64,000 nucleotides of DNA from contig NZ_QUHC01000002.1 of the NCBI RefSeq assembly GCF_003479425.1, positions 443,023 to 507,022 of the forward strand, written 5' to 3'. Both the position numbers and the translations under genes were made by a program. Every line of letters begins with the position of its first letter. Positions within the stretch are counted from its first letter, which is position 1. Below are positions 1 to 6,668 of this stretch, in pieces. The stretch is from Odoribacter sp. AF15-53 (GTDB lineage: Bacteria > Bacteroidota > Bacteroidia > Bacteroidales > Marinifilaceae). Under the pieces are notes generated by a model. That model did no database searches, was not told the origin of the DNA, and saw nothing but the letters and a program-made list of their open reading frames with translations.

Positions 1-49
1 CAAATCCAGACTGATGCCCCGGGGTTTTAAGCCACGTCTGTATTCCCAT
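1..49 (-). CDS. 5' end of an unidentified gene running off the left edge
   Basis: An ATG at 49-47 opens a frame of 16 codons that stays open to the window edge. The deduced start is MGIQTWLKTPGHQSGF, which I do not recognise. Support comes mainly from a good promoter just upstream on the same strand (-7 box at 92-99), which would give a leader of about 36 nt. The frame is too short for codon-use arguments. It could also be chance. Confidence 0.35.
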   Translation of the reverse strand, partial: MGIQTWLKTPGHQSGF

Positions 50-91
50 CACACGGTTTTAATTTTATATCCCCGTACTAAAATGAGCCGC

Positions 92-122
92 AAAGGTAAA
101 AACAAATTACCAGAATCACAAT
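92..122 (-). promoter_or_regulatory. Bacteroidetes-type promoter facing left
   Basis: On the minus strand, TACCTTTG at 92-99 matches TAnnTTTG exactly. ATTG at 119-122 is a 3/4 match to the -33 TTTG box with a 19-nt spacer. It faces the partial gene at the left edge. Confidence 0.5.
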
Positions 123-288
123 ACTTTTCTCCTTTTCTCAAGTTTACAATCAATATAAATAAGCATTTACACGTCGAAGTACAACACTCAAAACAACAGC
201 CTGAAAATCAACACCTAAATCTCGAATATCGCTTTATTTCAATGACCTATTTTCACAGCTGACAACCCTTTTTATTTCGAAAAAGTTT
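123..288. other. AT-rich intergenic stretch, nothing recognised
   Basis: Between the leftward promoter and the ferredoxin promoter. A chance 82-codon frame (14-262, plus) has poor, low-complexity composition and overlaps the promoter; I see no gene, repeat or RNA here. Confidence 0.5.
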
Positions 289-316
289 TTTGTTTCAATT
301 ATAGGTCTTATTTTTG
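289..316 (+). promoter_or_regulatory. Probable ferredoxin promoter
   Basis: TATTTTTG at 309-316 is a full TAnnTTTG match 31 nt before the ferredoxin ATG. A TTTG at 289-292 could be the -33 box, but the 16-nt spacer is shorter than usual. Confidence 0.5.
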
Positions 317-347
317 CGTCATTATTAACAAACAAATTTTATTAGAA

Positions 348-518
348 ATGGCTTACGTAATATCTGATGATTGTATTTCTTGTGGAGCATGTGAATCAGA
401 GTGCCCGGTAGGAGCAATCTCTATGGGTGATGATCACTACCAAATTAATGCTGATGAATGTATCTCATGCGGGGCTTGCGCTGGTGTATGTCCTGTTGGA
501 GCTCCGAAAGAAGCTTAA
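348..518 (+). CDS. 2[4Fe-4S] bacterial-type ferredoxin, 56 aa
   Basis: Small electron carrier of the clostridial type. Two CxxCxxCxxxCP motifs are visible (Cys 9, 12, 15, 19 and Cys 38, 41, 44, 48), so each half binds part of two 4Fe-4S cubane clusters in the usual crossed arrangement. The two halves are internal duplicates (ISCGAC in both). The 56-residue length is normal for the family. The start ATG is preceded by an AT-rich leader without a Shine-Dalgarno sequence, as usual in Bacteroidetes. It is a single-gene unit, with a promoter upstream and a strong hairpin terminator just after the stop. It probably shuttles electrons in anaerobic metabolism (for example for 2-oxoacid oxidoreductases or hydrogenase); the partner is not in the window. 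Confidence 0.95.
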   Translation: MAYVISDDCISCGACESECPVGAISMGDDHYQINADECISCGACAGVCPVGAPKEA

Positions 519-538
519 TCATCATAAAAAAGAAAAAT

Positions 539-571
539 AAAGAGACTGTTCAACCGACAGTCTCTTTTTTT
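539..571. terminator. Bidirectional intrinsic terminator
   Basis: An 11-bp perfect stem (539-549 with 557-567) and a 7-nt loop, followed by a T run on the plus strand and preceded by an A-rich run that gives T's on the minus strand. It serves the ferredoxin and the convergent cyclo-ligase gene. Confidence 0.85.
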
Positions 572-1106
572 ATTTCCCGGAAATCACGAGATCCATCCGG
601 ACATCCAGTTCATCCACCGGGACCTCCTCCACGAGTTGAAACCCGAAACAGATTCCCACCTTTCGGGCAACACGAGTTTCTTTCAGGATCTTGTCATAAT
701 ATCCCCGGCCCCGGCCTAAGCGATTTCCCCGGTGATCAAAGGCCACACCCGGCACCACGATCAAATCAATAGCATCGTAATCCGTGTATAGTTCCCCGAC
801 AGGCTCCAATATACCGAAAGCCTCCCCCGGTTGTAGGGATTCCATCCCGGTGAACACCCGCAATTCCAACACGTCACCTTTCACGCAAGGCAACAGAACC
901 GTCTTCTCCCCTGCCCATTTACACACGTAATCATGCGTGAATACCTCGTCATCCATAGACCAGTAAAGCAACACGGTACGGGCATCCTGAAAGATCGCTT
1001 TCCGCTCAAGCTCCTCCCACAACGGGCGGGACATTTCTATTTTCTGTTCCAGCGAATACTGGTTTTTCAAAGCCTTAATCTGTTTCCGTAATTCTTTTTT
1101 ATCCAT
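570..1106 (-). CDS. ygfA: 5-formyltetrahydrofolate cyclo-ligase, 178 aa
   Basis: Converts 5-formyl-THF to 5,10-methenyl-THF using ATP, returning the storage form of folate to one-carbon metabolism in the cytoplasm. The family signature GRGRGYYDK is at residues 131-139. The basic N-terminus (KKELRKQIKALK), the DEVFTH segment near residues 53-58 and the VVPGVAFD segment near 117-124 are typical. The 178-residue length is usual. The ATG start at 1106 precedes the conserved helix directly. It converges on the ferredoxin gene and is transcribed away from nadE; no clear TAnnTTTG box was seen for it in the 150-bp divergent gap. Confidence 0.93.
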   Translation of the reverse strand: MDKKELRKQIKALKNQYSLEQKIEMSRPLWEELERKAIFQDARTVLLYWSMDDEVFTHDYVCKWAGEKTVLLPCVKGDVLELRVFTGMESLQPGEAFGILEPVGELYTDYDAIDLIVVPGVAFDHRGNRLGRGRGYYDKILKETRVARKVGICFGFQLVEEVPVDELDVRMDLVISGK

Positions 1107-1155
1107 AATCTATAAACTTCCCTGAATATTTATTCATTATTTTCTGCAAAATTCG

Positions 1156-1163
1156 TACTTTTG
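1156..1163 (+). promoter_or_regulatory. -7 box of the nadE promoter
   Basis: TACTTTTG is an exact TAnnTTTG match. No good -33 TTTG is seen at the expected spacing. Transcription would start near 1170, leaving an 88-nt leader before the nadE ATG. Confidence 0.5.
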
Positions 1164-1177
1164 CGCCAATAAACAAA

Positions 1178-1218
1178 GCAAGCTGCCAAAGAGTTATCAA
1201 TTATATTTTGCAGCTTGC
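1178..1218 (+). promoter_or_regulatory. Stem-loop in the nadE leader
   Basis: A perfect 9-bp stem (1178-1186 with 1210-1218; arms GCAAGCTGC and GCAGCTTGC) with a 23-nt loop, placed in the predicted leader of nadE. There is no T run after it, so it is not a simple terminator. It may be an RNA control element or a protein-binding site; the function is unknown. Confidence 0.5.
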
Positions 1219-1257
1219 AATCAACCATTCCCGACAGGGGAAACAACGTGCAGGATT

Positions 1258-2838
1258 ATGAAAATAGCGATACCTCAAATCAACTATCACATCGGTGACA
1301 TTTCCGGAAACAAGGATCTCATTATAGCCGCCATTAAAAAGGCCAAAGCCATGAAAGCGGAACTTGTTCTATTCCCGGAACACGCGATCTGCGGGGCTTA
1401 TCCCCAAGACCTTTTCGACAAAGAATATTTCATAAACGAGTGTCGCATGAGCATCGAGCAAATAGCCGAACAATGTCACAACATATCGGCTCTAATCGGT
1501 TGCCCGAACCTGGATCTGGAAGACGGGATATTAATGAACGCCATGTTTTTCATCTACGACGGGGAAGTCCGGGGCGGTGTCAACAAGACCATTTTAAGCG
1601 ATTACGACATTTTCGACGAGAGTCGGTACTTTATTCCGGGAGCATCAAATACTCCCTTACGCTACAGGAACCAGAACATCCGTGTCATTTTTGATGAATA
1701 CGAATCCAACATGATCGAGAAGACAGACTCTTTTATCGTTCACGTCGGCTCCACGCCTTTCACCACGGAAAGTTACGCGTACCGGAAAGAAAGCTTATCA
1801 TACATTGCCCACAAGCAAAAATGTCCTCTCATCTCGATTAATCACGTGGGTGCGAACACCTCCTTGATTTTTGACGGAAATTCCATGGTATTTAACGGGA
1901 AAGGGATTTTAACGCATAAGTTGGCCGCCTTCAAGGAAGATTTTATCCTGATTGACACGGACAGGTTAATGAATGCCCCTGCAGTGAAAGAGAATAAACC
2001 GGAAACCATCGCTCTCATACACGAGGCCTTGATTTTAGGGATAAAAGACTTTTTCCGTAAAAACGGGTTCACGAAAGCCGTACTCGGACTTTCCGGCGGT
2101 ATCGACTCGGCTCTTGTTGCCGCTCTGGCAACCGAGGCTCTGGGTAAAGAAAACGTGCTCGGCATCCTGATGCCTTCGCATTTTTCAACAGATCATTCCG
2201 TGACCGATGCCGTTGACCTGGCCAAAAACCTAGGGATCGCTTACGAGACATTGCCTATAAAAGAAGTATATGATGCCTATATCAACACCCTGCACCCGGT
2301 CTTCAAAGACGCCCCGTTCAACGTGGCCGAAGAGAACCTACAAGCCCGTATCCGCGGAGGTTTGGTCATGGCGATTTCCAATAAATTCGGGCATATTCTG
2401 TTAAACACCTCCAACAAAAGCGAGGCCTCCGTGGGTTACGGAACCCTTTACGGGGACTTGTGCGGCTCCCTGTCCGTGCTGGGTGACGTGTATAAAACCG
2501 ACGTGTATAAATTATCCCGCTACATCAACCGGGAACGGGAAATTATCCCGGAGAACACGATCACGAAAGCTCCCTCGGCAGAACTTCGCCCCGGTCAAAA
2601 AGATCAGGATTCTCTACCGGATTACGACACGCTGGATGCCATATTGAAACTGTATCTTGAAGAAAATCAATCCCAACGAGAAATTATCGGGAAAGGATAC
2701 GCCCCTGAAGTCGTGGAGAAAACACTTCGACTGGTGAATCGGAACGAATACAAACGGGCGCAATGCCCACCCATACTCAAAATCAGTAAAAAGGCTTTCG
2801 GCAGCGGACGCCGGATGCCCCTTACTGCTAAATTATAA
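1258..2838 (+). CDS. nadE: NAD+ synthetase, glutaminase-domain form with altered active site, 526 aa
   Basis: Catalyses the last step of NAD biosynthesis, amidating deamido-NAD+ after adenylation. Residues 1-240 are a nitrilase-fold glutaminase domain. Residues 250-526 are the synthetase domain with the PP-loop SGGIDS at 279-284. The nitrilase Glu (E41) and Lys (K110) are in place, but the catalytic Cys, normally in a CED motif, is Phe145 (TTT at 1690-1692; sequence IFDEY). As read, glutamine hydrolysis should be lost and free ammonia would be the nitrogen donor; this is inference. The length fits the 540-residue bacterial class. The Crp-type gene follows after 23 bp, so the two are probably co-transcribed. 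Confidence 0.93.
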   Translation: MKIAIPQINYHIGDISGNKDLIIAAIKKAKAMKAELVLFPEHAICGAYPQDLFDKEYFINECRMSIEQIAEQCHNISALIGCPNLDLEDGILMNAMFFIYDGEVRGGVNKTILSDYDIFDESRYFIPGASNTPLRYRNQNIRVIFDEYESNMIEKTDSFIVHVGSTPFTTESYAYRKESLSYIAHKQKCPLISINHVGANTSLIFDGNSMVFNGKGILTHKLAAFKEDFILIDTDRLMNAPAVKENKPETIALIHEALILGIKDFFRKNGFTKAVLGLSGGIDSALVAALATEALGKENVLGILMPSHFSTDHSVTDAVDLAKNLGIAYETLPIKEVYDAYINTLHPVFKDAPFNVAEENLQARIRGGLVMAISNKFGHILLNTSNKSEASVGYGTLYGDLCGSLSVLGDVYKTDVYKLSRYINREREIIPENTITKAPSAELRPGQKDQDSLPDYDTLDAILKLYLEENQSQREIIGKGYAPEVVEKTLRLVNRNEYKRAQCPPILKISKKAFGSGRRMPLTAKL

Positions 2839-2861
2839 TCAACGGATAAGAGAAAGAGCTT

Positions 2862-3581
2862 ATGAGAACGATAAAAGACAAAGAGTTACACGAAAAATAT
2901 TGTAACATCTGTATTGATAGTCCCAACTCCCTCTTCGCCACGCTCGACGAAAGTAGTAAAAGTATTATTCGCCAAACCAGCATCTGCAAGATGTACCGGA
3001 AAGGCGACCTGATCTACGAAGAGGGAAACAAACCTTTCGGGTTGATTTGTCTGATTACCGGGAAAGCCAAAATTGCCAAAAAAGGAATTGCCGGAAGAGA
3101 ACAAATCGTCCGTATGGCAAAACCCGTCGGCTTCATCGGTTACCGGGCATTCTTCGCCGAGGAAATCCATATCGCTTCAGCCGAAGCCCTCGAAGATTCT
3201 ATCGTTTGTATCATGAAGACCGAATTGATTTTCGGTATCGTGCGCAGTAACTCGGATGTCGCCATGAACGTGATCCGTGCCCTCGCTACCGACCTCGGTT
3301 TTTCGAACCGCCGAACGGTTACGCTCACGCAGAAACATATTCGCGGTCGCCTGGCCGAAGCCCTGCTTGTACTAAAAGACACGTACGGTTTCGAGGACGA
3401 TAACATGACGTTGAAAATATGCCTTCCCCGGGAAGATATTGCCAATCTCTCGAACATGACAACCTCCAACGCTATCCGTACCTTATCCAACTTTGCCTCG
3501 GAGGGAATTCTTGAACTTTCGGGCAAACAGATCAAGATCACGAACATGGAAGCGCTGGAAAAAGTCAGTGACATGGGATAA
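2862..3581 (+). CDS. Crp/Fnr-family transcriptional regulator, 239 aa
   Basis: Predicted DNA-binding regulator with an N-terminal cyclic-nucleotide-binding-like beta-barrel (residues about 35-145; YRKGDLIYEEG and GREQIVR segments) and a C-terminal winged HTH (about 160-230; LPREDIANLSNMTTSNAIRT includes the recognition helix). Two cysteines near the N-terminus (KYCNIC) and one further on (SICK) are common in Bacteroidetes members; whether they bind a metal or Fe-S cluster cannot be told. It lies 23 bp after nadE in the same direction and its stop is 2 bp from the convergent recX stop. The effector and targets are unknown. Confidence 0.88.
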   Translation: MRTIKDKELHEKYCNICIDSPNSLFATLDESSKSIIRQTSICKMYRKGDLIYEEGNKPFGLICLITGKAKIAKKGIAGREQIVRMAKPVGFIGYRAFFAEEIHIASAEALEDSIVCIMKTELIFGIVRSNSDVAMNVIRALATDLGFSNRRTVTLTQKHIRGRLAEALLVLKDTYGFEDDNMTLKICLPREDIANLSNMTTSNAIRTLSNFASEGILELSGKQIKITNMEALEKVSDMG

Positions 3582-3583
3582 AT

Positions 3584-4039
3584 TCATCCCAACAACTGAC
3601 GAACGCATCGACTAATGGTCTCGTAATCAAACCCACGACTCAAAGCAAAGCGGAAAAGCTTTGCTTTTCGCTTGTAAAGATCATCCTCTTTCAAGCTTTT
3701 ATTCTTTTGCTGCAATAAAGACAGACAGATCGTATCGCTCTGCTCCTCCGGCAAAGTAGCCAAAGCCTCGTCGATAATAGTATCAGCAATATGCTTCTGC
3801 CGTAACATCAGCCCTATCTTCAATTTTCCCCAACGATTAAAACGATGTTTATCCCGGGCATACGCTTCCGCAAAGCGAAGATCATCCACGAAACGATTCT
3901 TCACCAGAAACTCCATGATCGCGGCAATATCTTTCTCCGCTAACTCCCAACGTGCCAATTTGGTCATCACGTCAAAACTGCAATACTCCTTCTTGCTACA
4001 TTGTCCCGCTATAATATTCAAAGCTTTCTTCGCATCCAC
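3584..4039 (-). CDS. recX: Regulatory protein RecX, 151 aa
   Basis: RecX binds RecA filaments and limits RecA activity. The protein is all-helical and basic, with the three-helix repeats of the family: the start (AKKALNIIAGQCSKKEYC), VDDLRFAEAYARDKHRFNRWG in the middle and a C-terminal FALSRGFDYETISRCV repeat. The 151-residue length is typical. Its gene lies downstream of prmC on the same strand, with a 111-bp gap holding short AAAGTC-type repeats. The stop codon almost touches that of the convergent Crp-type gene. Confidence 0.9.
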   Translation of the reverse strand: MDAKKALNIIAGQCSKKEYCSFDVMTKLARWELAEKDIAAIMEFLVKNRFVDDLRFAEAYARDKHRFNRWGKLKIGLMLRQKHIADTIIDEALATLPEEQSDTICLSLLQQKNKSLKEDDLYKRKAKLFRFALSRGFDYETISRCVRQLLG

Positions 4040-4150
4040 TATATAAAAAATTTAGAATTTAGAATGAATTGATTCCGAGAGTCGACAGCACAAACTGTCG
4101 TAAACAAAGCGCCAGGCCGGGATCCACAGACTTTATAGACTTTAAGGACT

Positions 4151-5005
4151 TTATGAACCCTTTTTAGCTTTAACCATTCTTTCCCTTTCATTAATATCCC
4201 TTCGTAATTCCACCTCCCGGTATCCCATATCCCGGAGTAATTGAACGGTTTCTTTTCCAAATGCCTCGTTGATCTCGAAAAACAACAACCCTTCCGGCTT
4301 CAGATAACGCAGCCCGAATGCGGCAATCTTTCGATAAAACAGCAACGGATCGTCATCCGAGACAAACAGAGCCCGACCGGGTTCGTAATTCAATACCCGG
4401 TCATGCATCAAAGCTTTTTCGGATTCCCTCACGTAAGGCGGATTACTCACGATCACGTCAAAACGAGCCCACTCCCACTCCTCGTAATGCATAATATCAC
4501 GTACCCCAAATTCCACTTCCACTCCATTTTGCCGAGCGTTATCACTCGCTTGCCGCACGGCTTCCGGTGAAATATCCACCCCGTACAACTGCAATCCCTT
4601 CACCAATTTTCCCAGCGACACGATAATACACCCGCTTCCCGTACCAACATCCAGCACCTTCATCCCTGACTCCAAACCCGATTCCGTCATCCACATCACT
4701 AACTCTTCCGTTTCCGGACGAGGGATCAACGTATCGCTATTTAATTGGAAATCAACGCCAGCAAACTCCGTCTCTCCCAATATATACTGAATAGGTTTAT
4801 CCGTTTTCAACTCAGCCACGATCCCGCAAAATTTATCAATAAAGCTTTTTGCTAAAAATTCGTGTTTTTTAAGATGTATTTCTATATTTGTATAATGCAA
4901 CATCTTACAAAAGATGAGCGTGCATAAACTTTTTATTTCATGCTCATTATAGGTATCTTTTAGCTCCTGTAATGCGTATCGTTGTAAATCAAACATCGTA
5001 TTCAT
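4151..5005 (-). CDS. prmC: Peptide chain release factor N5-glutamine methyltransferase PrmC, 284 aa
   Basis: Methylates the GGQ glutamine of release factors RF1/RF2 with S-adenosylmethionine. It has an N-terminal helical domain (IQYILGETEF segment) and a Rossmann methyltransferase domain with motif I VLDVGTGSGCI and the catalytic motif SNPPYVRESEK. The frame extends upstream to 5077, but a promoter (-7 box 5010-5017) sits inside that extension, so I place the start at ATG 5005 or ATG 4996. Transcription would begin at about 5003, making the message leaderless or nearly so. recX follows downstream. A 73-codon overlapping frame at 4039-4260 is a shadow. Confidence 0.92.
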   Translation of the reverse strand: MNTMFDLQRYALQELKDTYNEHEIKSLCTLIFCKMLHYTNIEIHLKKHEFLAKSFIDKFCGIVAELKTDKPIQYILGETEFAGVDFQLNSDTLIPRPETEELVMWMTESGLESGMKVLDVGTGSGCIIVSLGKLVKGLQLYGVDISPEAVRQASDNARQNGVEVEFGVRDIMHYEEWEWARFDVIVSNPPYVRESEKALMHDRVLNYEPGRALFVSDDDPLLFYRKIAAFGLRYLKPEGLLFFEINEAFGKETVQLLRDMGYREVELRRDINERERMVKAKKGS

Positions 5006-5009
5006 AAAA

Positions 5010-5040
5010 CAAAGATACGGTTTAATTGAAAATTGACAAC
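5010..5040 (-). promoter_or_regulatory. prmC promoter
   Basis: On the minus strand, TATCTTTG at 5010-5017 (exact TAnnTTTG) and GTTG at 5037-5040 (3/4 of TTTG) are separated by 19 nt. The position decides the prmC start codon. Confidence 0.65.
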
Positions 5041-5112
5041 GCGGAAGTGAATATGAAAAGTATAATTGTTTAATCAAAATTATGAAAGAATATTGGTTCG
5101 TAGGATGAAATT

Positions 5113-5148
5113 TAACTTGTAACTTGCGAACCTGTAACTTGTAACTCG
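5113..5148 (+). repeat. Paired heptamer repeats TAACTTG before cls
   Basis: TAACTTG occurs at 5113 and 5120 (head to tail), again at 5135, and as TAACTCG at 5142. Two tandem heptamer pairs thus repeat 22 bp apart in the gap between prmC and the cls start. The role is unknown. Confidence 0.6.
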
Positions 5149-5172
5149 CCCAAGGCGAACTAAATTTATTGC

Positions 5173-6627
5173 GTGAACTGGAAAGGTATTGCGATTGACT
5201 TTGGAGGATTGTTGTATATTCTCACGATCTCGGCGATCATATACACGATCATACTGGAAAATAGAAATCCGGTACGTACACTCGCGTGGATACTCGTACT
5301 CGTGCTACTCCCCGGTATCGGCTTGCTCTTCTACATCTATTTCGGGATGAATTACCGGAAGATCAAAATGTTCTCCATGAAAGGACTGGGTGACTTCAAG
5401 TGGTTGCAATACATGAGCGAAGACCAGAAACAACGTATCAAAAAGGCCGAATTGCTGAAAAAAGAAGATATGGAAGCCGTCAAACCCTTGATGACCCTAC
5501 TCCTGAACAACAGCAAAGCCCTGCTTTCCCGTAATAATACCATAGAAATACTAAACAACGGGGAAGAAACTTTCGGTTCCATTTTCAAGGCTATCGCGAA
5601 AGCAAAAAAATACATTCACCTCGAATATTACATTATCGACAAAGGGGAACTCGGGGGGAAATTGAAAGAATTACTCGTGGCCAAAGCCAAGGAAGGCGTG
5701 GAAGTCCGGGTGATATATGACGACGTGGGTTCATGGAAATTACCCAAATCCTATATTCGAGAAATGCAAGCGGCCGGGATACAAATCTACCCGTTCCTTC
5801 CCGTGCGTTTTCCCCTCTTCACGAACAAAGTAAATTACCGGAATCACCGGAAAATCGTGGTCGTTGACGGGGATACCGGGTTCATCGGGGGATTGAACTT
5901 TGCCGACCGATACCTGCATGGCTTGCCCGGTATCGGAATTTGGCGGGATACCCACCTAAAAGTGAAAGGAGAGGCCGTAACCTCTCTACAAGTCGTTTTC
6001 CTATTCGACTGGTACTTCGTCCGTCAGGAACTTCTGCTAAATAAAGCGGAATACCTCCCCAACAAAAAAGTGGACGGGAATGTCGTGGTGCAAACCGTCG
6101 CTTCCGGTCCCGATAGCGACTGGACCTCCATACAACAGGCTTACTTCACGCTAATCAACATGGCCAAGAAGTACGTCTTCATCTCCACGCCCTATTTTAT
6201 GCCGGGAGAAACCACCATCAATTCGCTGAAAACCGCCGCCATGAGTGGCGTCGATGTCCGCATCATGATTCCTTACAAATCAGACTCTTTATTGACATAC
6301 TGGTGTACCCGTTCCTACATTGAAGAACTACTGGAAGCCGGCGTACGGGTATTCCAATATCGTAAAGGATTCAATCACAGCAAAGTCATCGTCATGGATG
6401 GCTTTGTTTCCTCCGTGGGAACTGCCAACATGGACATTCGTAGTTTCGAACAAAACTTCGAAGTCAACCTCATCATCTACGATCGCAACGTCAGCCGTCA
6501 ACTCGGCGCCGACTTTCTCAACGACCTGAAAGAAAGTTCCGAGGTCAGCCTCCACCAATGGAAATTCCGCCCGAAACGGGATAAAATCCGGGAATCTCTA
6601 GCCCGGCTCTTCGCCCCGTTACTCTAA
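5173..6627 (+). CDS. cls: Cardiolipin synthase, 484 aa
   Basis: Membrane enzyme that joins two phosphatidylglycerol molecules into cardiolipin and glycerol. Two N-terminal membrane segments (about residues 8-28 and 38-58) are followed by two phospholipase D domains, each with a full HKD motif: HRKIVVVD (about residue 227) and HSKVIVMD (about residue 404), each followed by a GG/GT-N motif. The length is normal. The start is GTG at 5173; there is no in-frame ATG before the first membrane segment, which supports it. It stands alone on the plus strand after paired heptamer repeats. The substrate is assigned by family. Confidence 0.93.
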   Translation: MNWKGIAIDFGGLLYILTISAIIYTIILENRNPVRTLAWILVLVLLPGIGLLFYIYFGMNYRKIKMFSMKGLGDFKWLQYMSEDQKQRIKKAELLKKEDMEAVKPLMTLLLNNSKALLSRNNTIEILNNGEETFGSIFKAIAKAKKYIHLEYYIIDKGELGGKLKELLVAKAKEGVEVRVIYDDVGSWKLPKSYIREMQAAGIQIYPFLPVRFPLFTNKVNYRNHRKIVVVDGDTGFIGGLNFADRYLHGLPGIGIWRDTHLKVKGEAVTSLQVVFLFDWYFVRQELLLNKAEYLPNKKVDGNVVVQTVASGPDSDWTSIQQAYFTLINMAKKYVFISTPYFMPGETTINSLKTAAMSGVDVRIMIPYKSDSLLTYWCTRSYIEELLEAGVRVFQYRKGFNHSKVIVMDGFVSSVGTANMDIRSFEQNFEVNLIIYDRNVSRQLGADFLNDLKESSEVSLHQWKFRPKRDKIRESLARLFAPLL

Positions 6628-6668
6628 TTTTTCAAATACCCCCCCACGACATCCGCCAGGATTCCCTG

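Noticed and set aside
14..262. 82-codon plus frame at the left edge
   Set aside because: Low-complexity composition, overlaps a leftward promoter, no similarity recognised.
458..772. 104-codon plus-strand frame after the ferredoxin
   Set aside because: Starts inside the ferredoxin gene, runs through the terminator and is antisense to the cyclo-ligase gene.
4039..4260. 73-codon minus frame between recX and prmC
   Set aside because: Overlaps the 3' end of prmC out of frame and contains the AAAGTC-type repeats; no family features.
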